Below are positions 1 through 7,441 of a stretch of 64,000 nucleotides of DNA, one piece after another. Under the pieces are notes generated by a model, which ran no database searches, was not told the origin of the DNA, and saw only the letters and a list, made by a program, of their open reading frames with translations. The stretch is from Ilyomonas sp965219515 (GTDB taxonomy: Bacteria > Bacteroidota > Bacteroidia > Chitinophagales > Chitinophagaceae), in NCBI GenBank assembly GCA_965219515.1, contig OZ244776.1, positions 4,340,001 through 4,404,000 on the forward strand. Direction: 5' to 3'. The translations under genes were made by a program, and so were the position numbers. Every line of letters starts with the position of its first letter. Within the stretch, counting starts at the first letter, position 1.

Positions 1-98
1 TCATCTGCAACTGTATTTGATGACTGCTTATCGCCGCACGAAACAAAAAGCAAAATGAGGAAAACGATAGTGATAATCTTACTGAAAATGATATGCAT
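1..98 (-). CDS. Lipoprotein N-terminus, probable efflux periplasmic adaptor (partial)
   Basis: Only the first 32 residues lie in the window; the gene runs off the left edge. The minus-strand ATG at 98 opens a lipoprotein signal peptide: a short start, a hydrophobic run (IITIVFLILLFV), then the lipobox FVSC followed by GDKQSS. It starts 48 bp after the tolC-like gene ends, on the same strand. In Bacteroidota efflux operons a TolC protein and a lipoprotein membrane-fusion (HlyD/RND adaptor) protein commonly sit together behind a TetR gene, so an adaptor is the best guess. This rests on signal peptide and context only, since no adaptor domain is visible. Confidence 0.6.
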   Translation of the reverse strand, partial: MHIIFSKIITIVFLILLFVSCGDKQSSNTVAD

Positions 99-146
99 AA
101 AAGTGATTTTATAACTGCTGACAGATTAATGATTGATTGAAGAAAT

Positions 147-1508
147 TTATGGTAACGTATAGCTTGCGGTTACCCGTTCTATCTCTGCTTCTTTGGTTAA
201 GACGGCTAACTGTGCTAACGAATACGTAATATCGGCATTGGTCATCTGCGTTCGCGCATCTATCAATTCTATCTGCAAGGCTTCGCCTTGTATATAACGG
301 CTGCTTGTTAAGCGATAGGCTTCATGTGTGCTAAGCACTTCATCGTTGGCATTGCGCATGGCCGTAATGGCAGACTGGTACTGGTTGTATGTAGTGATTA
401 CCTGAAGCGTTACTTGCTGCGATACATTGTTGTATTGATTTTTGATGGCGTCAATATCAATCTGCGTTTGTTTTACTTTTAGTTTATTGTCGTTGCCTTT
501 AAAAATATTCCATGTTAATTGTAAGCCGCCAAGCTGATAAAACTGCTTGTCGCCAAACCTGTAACCATAACCCTGAAAGCCGATATTATAAAAGCCGTTT
601 AATACCGGCAGCTTATAAGTGTTGTTCAGTTTTTGATTTATTTCCAGCAAATTTTGGGTACTGTGCAACTGCTTTAATTCTTCGCGGTTTTGAGGAACAT
701 CAATTGAAACGGTTTGTTCACTCTGATAAGGCTGAAATACCGACGAATCAATAATGACGGGCATTTCGAGCGGTTGGTTCAGCAAAAAATTAAAGTAAGC
801 CGCCGCGTTTTTTTGGTTGCCTTCTGCATCTGCCAATGAGGTTTGCACTTTGCTTACTTCCGTTCTGGCTTTCAGCACTACTTCTTTAGTTGCCACCTGG
901 TTTTTTACCAGTTTTTCATTATAGCGGAGGCTTTCATTTACAGTTGCCAAAGCATTATTATAAACAGCTACTGCTTTTATCGCCTGCAAATACCGGTAAT
1001 AAGCCTGCTTAATGGTAAACACCAGTTCGCGCTTGTATAAATTAAGCTGTTGCTGCTGCGTATAAATTTGTTGCTCCTTTATTTTTTTGTTGTATTGCAG
1101 CGAAAGATTATAAACCGGTACGGTTACTTCAATTTTCGTATCATGATAATTATTGGGTAAAAACTGAATGCTTTCGTTTTGAAGCTGTGGAAATTTTGAA
1201 GAGGAGGTAAGCTGATTGAGGGAAGAATAGACATTGTTTAATAAATCTCCCAACGGTATGTCAATCGCTCTGCCGCCGGTTGCAAGCGTGTACTGTGCAC
1301 CGGCATTTACCTGCGGATAAAACAACGATTTGGCCCGTTCCAAATCGAGCTTTGCTTTTTCAAGATCGAAGCTTTGCTGTTTCAGGGCAAGATTGCTGTC
1401 GAGTCCTTTGCTTACATAATTGTTTAATACCGTTTGCCCGAAAGCATTTTGCCATAACGCATACAAGATCAAAAAAAGAATAAGAAGAAACTGTGTTTTT
1501 GGTTTCAT
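147..1508 (-). CDS. TolC family outer-membrane efflux protein
   Basis: A 453-residue outer-membrane efflux channel of the TolC/OEP family. It begins with a signal peptide (MKPKTQFLLILFLILYALW, cleavage after NAFG) and carries the two long OEP repeats rich in coiled-coil-forming helices, for example around LKQQSFDLEKAKLDLERAKS and LKARTEVSKVQTSLADAEGN in the first half and VKQTQIDIDAIKNQYNNVS in the second. The family forms a trimeric channel that connects an inner-membrane pump and its adaptor to the outside. It lies between a TetR gene and a lipoprotein that is probably the adaptor. A perfect 13-bp palindrome sits 28 bp upstream of the start and is a likely repressor site. Length is normal for the family. 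Confidence 0.93.
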   Translation of the reverse strand: MKPKTQFLLILFLILYALWQNAFGQTVLNNYVSKGLDSNLALKQQSFDLEKAKLDLERAKSLFYPQVNAGAQYTLATGGRAIDIPLGDLLNNVYSSLNQLTSSSKFPQLQNESIQFLPNNYHDTKIEVTVPVYNLSLQYNKKIKEQQIYTQQQQLNLYKRELVFTIKQAYYRYLQAIKAVAVYNNALATVNESLRYNEKLVKNQVATKEVVLKARTEVSKVQTSLADAEGNQKNAAAYFNFLLNQPLEMPVIIDSSVFQPYQSEQTVSIDVPQNREELKQLHSTQNLLEINQKLNNTYKLPVLNGFYNIGFQGYGYRFGDKQFYQLGGLQLTWNIFKGNDNKLKVKQTQIDIDAIKNQYNNVSQQVTLQVITTYNQYQSAITAMRNANDEVLSTHEAYRLTSSRYIQGEALQIELIDARTQMTNADITYSLAQLAVLTKEAEIERVTASYTLP

Positions 1509-1535
1509 AAAAATTTATTATTATCGTTATCATTA

Positions 1536-1548
1536 TTAACAATGTTAA
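1536..1548. promoter_or_regulatory. Palindromic operator upstream of tolC-like gene
   Basis: Perfect palindrome TTAACA-A-TGTTAA, 28 bp upstream of the tolC-like start codon. The same palindrome, differing only at the central base, lies at exactly the same distance upstream of the tetR gene. This is the expected layout for a TetR regulator that represses both itself and its efflux operon. Binding is inferred. Confidence 0.65.
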
Positions 1549-1565
1549 GTAAGGTGTAAATTTTT

Positions 1566-2186
1566 TTACGATTTATCTATCGCGCTCAGCAGCCAGTTAA
1601 GAGACTGGTGCATCAGTGTTTTTATGTTTTTTCCATCGCCCAGTTTTTCAAACCGGTCGCGTATCTGCAGGCTAACCAGTCCGTGAACCATTCCCCATAT
1701 TGCCATTGAAACCGCCTTTGTATTGCCTTTTTGTATAAATTTTTTTTGCATACATTCTTCTACAATTCTCATTAAATTATGGAGTGCTGTTTCCCCGTTT
1801 TTCCAGTCGCAATTATCCATGCTTTCCAGTGTTTGCATAGGAGCCCGCAGAATAAACATGATATCGTAAAACTCAGGATTGGCAAGGCCAAATCCAATAT
1901 AGTTCTCACCCATTTTAAATAATCTGGTCAAAGGGTTTTTTATATTTTCCAGGTTTCGGTTTAGCGCAGCCATTTTTTGGAATCCCAATTCATGAAGCTC
2001 ATAAAAAATTTCGTTTTTGTCTTTGAAATACAAGTATATCGTGGTTGGACTATATTCGATAATATCTGCAATCTTGCGAATGGTAACATTCTCAAAACCT
2101 TCTTCTACAAACAGCTTGATCGAAGCGTCAAGTATTCTTTTCCGGATCTCCTTTTTCTGTTTTTCTTTTCGCTCTGTGATTCCCAT
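1566..2186 (-). CDS. TetR/AcrR family transcriptional regulator
   Basis: A 206-residue TetR-family repressor. The N-terminal DNA-binding domain is complete at about residues 14-60: RKRILDASIKLFVEEGFENV, then the helix-turn-helix IRKIADIIEYSPTTIYLYF followed by KDKNEIFYEL, which is typical of the family. The C-terminal half is a ligand-binding helical domain of the WHG-like type (MAIWGMVHGLVSLQIRDRF). It is the first gene of the minus-strand efflux operon, 57 bp before the tolC-like gene. A palindrome 28 bp upstream matches one upstream of tolC, which suggests autoregulation and control of the pump. The ligand cannot be read from sequence. Confidence 0.95.
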   Translation of the reverse strand: MGITERKEKQKKEIRKRILDASIKLFVEEGFENVTIRKIADIIEYSPTTIYLYFKDKNEIFYELHELGFQKMAALNRNLENIKNPLTRLFKMGENYIGFGLANPEFYDIMFILRAPMQTLESMDNCDWKNGETALHNLMRIVEECMQKKFIQKGNTKAVSMAIWGMVHGLVSLQIRDRFEKLGDGKNIKTLMHQSLNWLLSAIDKS

Positions 2187-2213
2187 TAATTTATAATTAC
2201 GGTGTAAAAATAC

Positions 2214-2226
2214 TTAACAGTGTTAA
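2214..2226. promoter_or_regulatory. Palindromic operator upstream of tetR
   Basis: Perfect palindrome TTAACA-G-TGTTAA, 28 bp upstream of the tetR start. It is the twin of the site at 1536-1548. An octamer TTTACACC (minus strand) also accompanies both sites, but on opposite sides of the palindrome. Confidence 0.65.
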
Positions 2227-2549
2227 TATAAAAAATATAATTTTATTTCCGCTCTGAAAAACGTAGTTAACAGGTTGAATGATTATGTGTTTGCCGGTGT
2301 TATATATTTAATAAACGGTTGCAAATGCTATAACAATCTCAACTCTGCGGCATTTGCCATACTGCGCAATGGTGCGATAACTGTGTTTGTTACTGAAGTT
2401 ATTACTATTTTAAATAAATATTTTGAAAGCAGGTTTTACAAAAAGCAAACGTTGATCTTCGCGCAATGGCAATTGCTTGTGAAAATTACGGTATCCTTGT
2501 TTTACATTAACGAAACAGAATCTTGATTGGTCAGGAGATTTTATAATTT
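2227..2549. other. Intergenic region, divergent tetR / gmhA
   Basis: This 323-bp spacer separates the divergent tetR operon and gmhA. It has an 83-codon open frame at 2275-2526, but the predicted peptide resembles nothing I know and has no supporting context, so I treat it as non-coding. It should hold the promoters of both neighbours. I see no further clear motif. Confidence 0.5.
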
Positions 2550-3143
2550 ATGAAACAATTTATCCAGTCGCGCATTCGCGAATCCATAGCAACCAAACAA
2601 CAATTACTGAACGATGAAACGTTGCTAACAACTATCGAAACCATATCGCAGGCCATTATCACATCACTAAAAAACGGCAATAAAATTCTGTTTTGTGGCA
2701 ACGGCGGCAGTGCGGCAGACGCTCAACATCTCGCGGCAGAATTTAGCGGACGCTTTTATTTAAACCGCAAAGCCTTACCTGCCGAAGCGCTTCACGTAAA
2801 CACATCTTACCTTACCGCCGTAGCCAACGATTATGGCTACGATGCCGTATATGCAAGGCTTGTGGAAGGCATTGGCCTTGAAGGAGATGTGTTAATCGGG
2901 TTATCTACCAGCGGCAATTCGGTAAACATTCTGAAAGCATTTGAAGCTGCAAAAGAAAATAGTATAATAACGGTGGCTTTTACCGGCGAAAGCGGTGGTA
3001 AAATAAAAGATATGGCCGATTATCTCATCAATATTCCTTCGTCTGTAACGCCTCGCATTCAGGAATCGCACATTCTTGTAGGTCATATTATTTGCGAAAT
3101 GGCGGAAGCAGAATATTTTAAAGACTTAGCCCGGAATGCGTGA
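2550..3143 (+). CDS. gmhA: D-sedoheptulose-7-phosphate isomerase
   Basis: A 197-residue SIS-domain sugar isomerase. GmhA converts sedoheptulose 7-phosphate to D-glycero-D-manno-heptose 7-phosphate, the first step to ADP-heptose for the lipopolysaccharide core, in the cytoplasm. The signature is clear: ILFCGNGGSAADAQHLAAEF at about residues 46-65, followed by the sugar-phosphate loop GLSTSGNSVNI. Length matches the family (about 190-200). The last 18 bases overlap the convergent TPR gene. No other heptose genes are adjacent. Confidence 0.95.
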   Translation: MKQFIQSRIRESIATKQQLLNDETLLTTIETISQAIITSLKNGNKILFCGNGGSAADAQHLAAEFSGRFYLNRKALPAEALHVNTSYLTAVANDYGYDAVYARLVEGIGLEGDVLIGLSTSGNSVNILKAFEAAKENSIITVAFTGESGGKIKDMADYLINIPSSVTPRIQESHILVGHIICEMAEAEYFKDLARNA

Positions 3144-3776
3144 AATATAAGATTCCAGTTCTTTAATCTGGTCAACCACCTGTTTGGTTTTGGGCTTGCA
3201 GGCCTTGGCTTTACGAAAGAAATCTTTGGCGGCGCGAAACTCCCTTTTATTCAAAAAAATCTGGCACATGCTCAGATAGGCAACCGCCTCGCTTTCCTTA
3301 TCGGGAATGCCGGCGCGAATGGCGGCGCGGATGTAGCTTTCGCCATTTCTAAAATCGCCTTTTTGCAACGACATCATGCCAAGCTGCAGTTTGTTGGCGC
3401 CTTCCGCTTCGGGCATCGGTGAGCCAAGCTCAGAACTTTTTTTCAAATGCCTTTCAGCACTATCAAAGTCCTGCTTCATCATGGCGATATTGCCTTTTAA
3501 TGTATAATAGGTAGAACGAATGGGCTTGAATAATAAACCGGGAAACCAGATAGAATCAATAATCTTTTCTACTTCTTCCGTTCTTCCCTGTTCCATCGGC
3601 TCCTGCACCAGGCGCAGCGGACCAATAAAAAAATGACTGAATAAGCCGATAAGGGCAATAAAATACAGTACAAAAGCCGGCCAAAAACCACTGGTTATAT
3701 TTACCAGAATCGCCAATGCCAACGCCACCAGGCTCAACGGAAAACGATACTTTATAATCAGGTTATAAAACTTCAT
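3126..3776 (-). CDS. Membrane-anchored TPR protein
   Basis: About 216 residues from the ATG at 3776. A longer frame exists, but it would need a TTG codon at 3800. Two hydrophobic segments lie at the N-terminus (FPLSLVALALAILVNI and FWPAFVLYFIALIGLFSHFF), then a soluble part with two or three tetratricopeptide-like helix pairs (STYYTLKGNIAMMKQDFDSA, NKLQLGMMSLQKGDFRNGES, AVAYLSMCQIFLNKREFRAA). Such proteins usually act as scaffolds, and no enzyme function is suggested. Its 3' end overlaps gmhA by 18 bp, tail to tail. Specific role unknown. Confidence 0.83.
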   Translation of the reverse strand: MKFYNLIIKYRFPLSLVALALAILVNITSGFWPAFVLYFIALIGLFSHFFIGPLRLVQEPMEQGRTEEVEKIIDSIWFPGLLFKPIRSTYYTLKGNIAMMKQDFDSAERHLKKSSELGSPMPEAEGANKLQLGMMSLQKGDFRNGESYIRAAIRAGIPDKESEAVAYLSMCQIFLNKREFRAAKDFFRKAKACKPKTKQVVDQIKELESYISRIPG

Positions 3777-3812
3777 GCTTATTTTTTTAAAGGAGCGCAA
3801 AGATAACGGGGG

Positions 3813-3854
3813 AAGCTAAAAGCGGAAAGCTAAAAGCTGAATGCTGAATGCTGC
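3813..3854. repeat. Heptanucleotide-period repeat
   Basis: Six consecutive 7-bp units: AAGCTAA, AAGCGGA, AAGCTAA, AAGCTGA, ATGCTGA, ATGCTGC. The tract lies between the TPR gene and the VOC gene, and its last units abut the VOC stop codon. Related words in the same 7-bp rhythm occur at 51384-51411. Confidence 0.65.
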
Positions 3855-3857
3855 CTG

Positions 3858-4316
3858 TTAAAATTTGTCGTCATTAATCTCGATCCAATAACCATCGGGG
3901 TCTTTCAGGTAAATTTGTTTTACGCCATCGGGGCGATCCTGAATTTTTTTTGATATCTGCGTCCAGTTGCCATACACAGCATTGGCAGAATCAAGATGTT
4001 TCATAAAGTTTTCCATATTGGCAACGCTGAAAGCGAGGTGAATGTTGATGTCGTGATCCGTATCTTCCTTTGCGCCCGACACCAGATGAATCTGACTGTG
4101 CTCGCCCACTTTCAGCCATACATGTCTGCCATCATGAAACGGCTCGGAAATAACGGGCAGCATCATTACTTTTTCGTAAAAACCGGCGCTGCGGTTTAAA
4201 TCGGTAACATAAATGGTGGTATGGTTAAACCTGGGCGGCGTTATGGTGCCGGTTTGCGCAAACGGATGAAATGAAATCAGTAAAAAAAATAAACAAATGG
4301 CGAGAGTAGTTTTCAT
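3858..4316 (-). CDS. Secreted VOC (glyoxalase-like) protein
   Basis: A 152-residue vicinal-oxygen-chelate protein. I chose the ATG at 4316 because it opens a signal peptide (MKTTLAICLFFLLISFHPFAQ). A longer frame would run back through a palindrome and the tRNA gene. The VOC fold shows RFNHTTIYVTDLNRSAGFYE at the start, then QIHLVSGA, DINIHLAFSV and QIYLKDPDGYWIEIND at the end; the histidines and final glutamate fit the metal-binding pattern of the glyoxalase/dioxygenase superfamily. The signal peptide suggests a periplasmic protein. Substrate unknown. Confidence 0.88.
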   Translation of the reverse strand: MKTTLAICLFFLLISFHPFAQTGTITPPRFNHTTIYVTDLNRSAGFYEKVMMLPVISEPFHDGRHVWLKVGEHSQIHLVSGAKEDTDHDINIHLAFSVANMENFMKHLDSANAVYGNWTQISKKIQDRPDGVKQIYLKDPDGYWIEINDDKF

Positions 4317-4336
4317 GCAATTACAGTTAAAGCGCG

Positions 4337-4358
4337 GAAGGTAAGAATTCTTACCTTC
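4337..4358. promoter_or_regulatory. Perfect 22-bp palindrome
   Basis: Two 11-bp arms (GAAGGTAAGAA and TTCTTACCTTC) meet with no spacer. The palindrome sits 21 bp upstream of the VOC start and 18 bp upstream of tRNA-Arg on the other strand. It could be an operator for the divergent pair or, as RNA, a hairpin. It is not followed by a T-run, so a terminator is less likely. Confidence 0.6.
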
Positions 4359-4376
4359 GCCACGTTGAAAAACGAT

Positions 4377-4448
4377 GGTCCCGTAGTTCAATGGATAGAA
4401 TAGAAGTTTCCTAAACTTTAGATACAGGTTCGATCCCTGTCGGGACTA
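4377..4448 (+). tRNA. tRNA-Arg (anticodon CCT)
   Basis: A complete cloverleaf can be drawn: acceptor GGTCCCG paired with CGGGACT (one G-U), D-stem GTTC/GAAT, anticodon stem GAAGT/ACTTT around the loop TTCCTAA (anticodon CCT), T-stem ACAGG/CCTGT with loop TTCGATC, and discriminator A. The CCA end is not fully encoded. It reads rare AGG codons. A GIY-YIG-like remnant begins 15 bp downstream. Confidence 0.96.
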
Positions 4449-4462
4449 CAGAACGTAATCTG

Positions 4463-4570
4463 ATGTATTATGCTTATGTTTTAAAAAGTTTGATGCATGA
4501 ATATTACTAAAAAGGGCAATGCCGGAACATGCGGCTTTTTAAATCAGGTAACAGCAGCAACCTGAATTAA
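4463..4570 (+). pseudogene. GIY-YIG nuclease N-terminal remnant
   Basis: An ATG 15 bp after the tRNA gives MYYAYVLKSLMHEYY, then an in-frame TAA, then KGQCRNMRLFKSGN. Read through, this resembles the first 30 or so residues of small GIY-YIG (UvrC-like) nucleases, which start with a YVYVLKS-type strand followed by a Y-x-G segment. The remainder of the domain is missing. As far as I recall, such small GIY-YIG genes often lie just after tRNA genes in Bacteroidota. Identification rests on a short match. Confidence 0.5.
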
Positions 4571-4930
4571 TTGGGAGAACTCTGGTATTCATTGGTTGTG
4601 TTGCCAACCTGCTGCTTAAAAGAACAGGTGAAATGCTTCGGATATTTAAAATTTAATTCATACGCCACTTTGCTTACCTACTTTGTTGAATCGAATATCT
4701 TTTCCTTTGCCGCATCAATCCATTTCGCATGAATGTAGTCCTGTGCTGTTTTGCCGTTTCTTTCTTTACCAGATTACCAAAATAGTTTGCAGAAAGATAA
4801 ATATGTCCGGCAAAATAGCTTACCGTAAATTAACCCTGTTTCCTGTGGCGTGTCCGAATTGAAACATTCATGCAACGAGCGGTTAAATTTTTCAATAACA
4901 CCAATATTTACGTTTAATAATATTCCCCAA
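4567..4930 (-). pseudogene. AraC family regulator, C-terminal remnant
   Basis: Reading the minus strand in three stitched frames gives the classic AraC C-terminal DNA-binding domain: LHECFNSDTPQETGL, a frameshift, TVSYFAGHIYLSANYFGNLV, KKE, another frameshift, GKTAQDYIHAKWIDAAKEKI, FDSTK, an in-frame stop, VSKVAYELNFKYPKHFTCSF, KQQVGNTTNEYQ and a terminal stop at 4567. The N-terminal sensory half is not recognisable. Two frameshifts plus one stop mean the gene is dead. It may once have controlled a neighbour such as the VOC gene or the GH31 gene. Confidence 0.75.
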
Positions 4931-5044
4931 ACTTTAAACTGCTGTTTCAGCAAAAAATAGCTGAATTTTCTTTTTTTAATAAGGGCGATTTGCATCGAAA
5001 ACAGAAACGCAAAAGCAGCATCAATAATAATGAAAATGATAGTA

Positions 5045-7441
5045 TTACAGTTTCACCTGCATTTTCTTACCTGTATAAGAAACGCTTTCGTCGGACTTTG
5101 TATTTTCTACATCAATGCCATGATTTTCCTTTACCAGAACCACATTAAAAACGCGCTGCTTTAACATGCCGGGAAAGTCGCCTTTTGTGTCTGAAATGGC
5201 AAGCAATTGTTGCGCATCATGCCAGGTAAAAGTTATGGTTGCAAATTTTCCGTTTTCATAATTATAGTTGTCGTTTTCGTCTTCGTACAATGTAAACGCT
5301 CCGTCCGCTCCCGGATAAATGCGAAGCTCAATGGTATCGTTCTTTTTTTCGGTTGCATATTCCATAAAAGGTCCCATCGGGATGATGGAACCGGCTCTTA
5401 CATATAACGGCATGGTTTCTATCGGCGCATCTGCGGTTATTGTTGTTCCGCCTTTTATCGTAGCGCCCGTCCAGAAGTTATACCAGGTAGTTTGTGGTAA
5501 ATACACTTCTCTTGCATTTGTTTTTGCCAGTTCTGATAATGGTTGCGTTACCGGATTTACAAGAAACGCCGGGCCAAACATATACTGGTCTTTGATATTA
5601 TAAACAACAGTATCATTTCTGAAATCGAACGCCAGCCCGCGCATGATGGTATAATTTTCCTGCGTAATTTTTGCAGAAAGCGAATAAATATATGGCAGCA
5701 GGCGGTAGCGCAGTTTGTCGTAATGCAATAAGATGTCTTTTGTGTTTGCATCCCAGTTGTCGGAAAATAAAGCGCGCTCACCTTTGCCGTGAATCCTGAA
5801 TATCGGCGAGAATGCGCCGAACTGGAACCAGCGTGTAAATAATTCGCGTTGCAGCGGAAGCGACCAGTCGGGTATGCCTTCCGGCGAAGCATAAGATATA
5901 TAACCACCTATGTCTGACGTCCAGTAGGGAATGCCCGACAGGCAGGAATTTATTCCCTGCGGAACCTGATTTCTGAAGGCGGAAAACGTGGTGGTAATAT
6001 CAGACGACCATAAGGTAGCCGCATTGCGCTGCCCGCCGGCAAACGATTGCCGGATTAAACAAAAAACACGTTTGCCGGGCATGTCTTTGCGCCAGCCTTC
6101 GTAAATGCCTTTGGAATGCTCTAACGAATAAGTATTGAAATAATCAATGCCTTTGCCCACCGAAAAAACTGCTTTGCGGCGCTCATCTATCAACGATCCG
6201 TTATCCGGCTCGCACTGGTCAACCCACCAGGCATCCCAGCCGTAGCGCTTTACTACACTATCTCTTGCCTGCTGCCAGTATAGCTTACGGGCAGCAGGGT
6301 TGTGCGCATCGTAATACGTATCGAATGTGTGGGCAAAAAAGTTATCCCATGTAATGCTCGTCAGGTAGCCTTTGCTTTTCATTGCATTAAAATTACGGGT
6401 GCTGTCGCCAAACAACGGCCAAATTGAGATCATCGTATGAAATTTCTCGTTGTGCAAACTATCAACCATCGCTTTGGGATCGGGGTATCTTTCCCTGTTC
6501 ATAATATGAGAGCCGATGGGCAGCGGCGACCACCAAAACCAGTCCTGCACAATTACATCAACCGGCAAATGGTTGTCGCGATATTTCTTTGCCACACTCA
6601 ATACGTCACTCTGATACTTATACCTGTCCTGCGACTGAAACAAGCCAAATGCCCATTTGCCAAACATCGGCGCTTTGCCCGTTGCTGTGCGATAACAAGA
6701 AATGATGGTATCGAAATCGGGCCCGTAAAAAAAATAGTAATCTACTTCTTTACCGCTTTCCAATACGTATTTATACTTTGTATTGCCGGCTTCCGCGCCG
6801 TAAAAATCAGAAGCCGAATAATTGTCCCACATCAATCCATAGCCTTTGGTGGAAAGAAGAACCGGAATAGCGCCGGTTAAATACTTGATTAATAATTCCT
6901 GGTTGCGGCCTTTATAATTTATTGCCAGCGAGTCGAGCGGATGACATCCTAATCCGAACAAAGCTTCATCTGCGGGCGAATTAAATTCGGTTGTGCAGTT
7001 ATAGGTATCAATACCGGCGATGGTTGCCGCTTTCATGGTTTTATTGCTGTCCGCCGATTCGGCAAGAATGGTATTGCCGGTAAGGTCTGAATACGTAATG
7101 GCGTTTGTTGTTTTATTTATCGTAATCAATAAGCGCTTCGTAGCAATAACAATCGCATTGTTTTCTTCTTTAACGGTAAAACGTACTTTCTCCCAGCTTG
7201 CATTTACTACCAGCGACGTCTTTGCAGCCAATGAATCTAAGGAAGTATATTTTACTTCAATAATATCGTCTTTGCAGATATTGATTTTCATCAGTCCTTT
7301 ATCTAACTGAAACGCAACGCCATCCACGCTTTGCTTGTACGATGTAACGGAACTGAACGCAGCAGCAGATGATAAAAACACAACAAGAAGAAGCCATATT
7401 TTTTTTGCCCCATCAGAAAACCGGAAAACGCAGTTTGACAT
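5045..7441 (-). CDS. Glycoside hydrolase family 31 protein (alpha-glucosidase/xylosidase type)
   Basis: A 798-residue secreted alpha-glycosidase. I start at the ATG at 7441 (MSNCVFRFSDGAKKIW), which opens a signal peptide (IWLLLVVFLSSAAAFSS); the frame extends 11 codons further only through a TTG. The GH31 TIM barrel is evident: FGLFQSQDRYKYQSDV, VDVIVQDWFWWSP, and the nucleophile region WDAWWVDQCEPDNG; the acid/base region is around LWSSDITTTFSAFRNQVP. After the barrel come the C-terminal beta domains, and a DUF5110-like end. Substrate could be alpha-glucans or xyloglucan side chains, which sequence alone does not settle. No sugar transporter pair (SusC/SusD) is adjacent. Confidence 0.95.
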   Translation of the reverse strand: MSNCVFRFSDGAKKIWLLLVVFLSSAAAFSSVTSYKQSVDGVAFQLDKGLMKINICKDDIIEVKYTSLDSLAAKTSLVVNASWEKVRFTVKEENNAIVIATKRLLITINKTTNAITYSDLTGNTILAESADSNKTMKAATIAGIDTYNCTTEFNSPADEALFGLGCHPLDSLAINYKGRNQELLIKYLTGAIPVLLSTKGYGLMWDNYSASDFYGAEAGNTKYKYVLESGKEVDYYFFYGPDFDTIISCYRTATGKAPMFGKWAFGLFQSQDRYKYQSDVLSVAKKYRDNHLPVDVIVQDWFWWSPLPIGSHIMNRERYPDPKAMVDSLHNEKFHTMISIWPLFGDSTRNFNAMKSKGYLTSITWDNFFAHTFDTYYDAHNPAARKLYWQQARDSVVKRYGWDAWWVDQCEPDNGSLIDERRKAVFSVGKGIDYFNTYSLEHSKGIYEGWRKDMPGKRVFCLIRQSFAGGQRNAATLWSSDITTTFSAFRNQVPQGINSCLSGIPYWTSDIGGYISYASPEGIPDWSLPLQRELFTRWFQFGAFSPIFRIHGKGERALFSDNWDANTKDILLHYDKLRYRLLPYIYSLSAKITQENYTIMRGLAFDFRNDTVVYNIKDQYMFGPAFLVNPVTQPLSELAKTNAREVYLPQTTWYNFWTGATIKGGTTITADAPIETMPLYVRAGSIIPMGPFMEYATEKKNDTIELRIYPGADGAFTLYEDENDNYNYENGKFATITFTWHDAQQLLAISDTKGDFPGMLKQRVFNVVLVKENHGIDVENTKSDESVSYTGKKMQVKL

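Noticed and set aside
2275..2526. 83-codon open frame between tetR and gmhA
   Set aside because: No recognisable domain, no coupling to neighbours and no coding-like composition. Probably chance.
3776..3800. TTG start of the TPR gene at 3800
   Set aside because: ATG at 3776 directly precedes the first membrane helix and gives a cleaner N-terminus.
3813..3854. CRISPR-like array
   Set aside because: Units are 7 bp without spacers, so this is a short tandem repeat and not a CRISPR.
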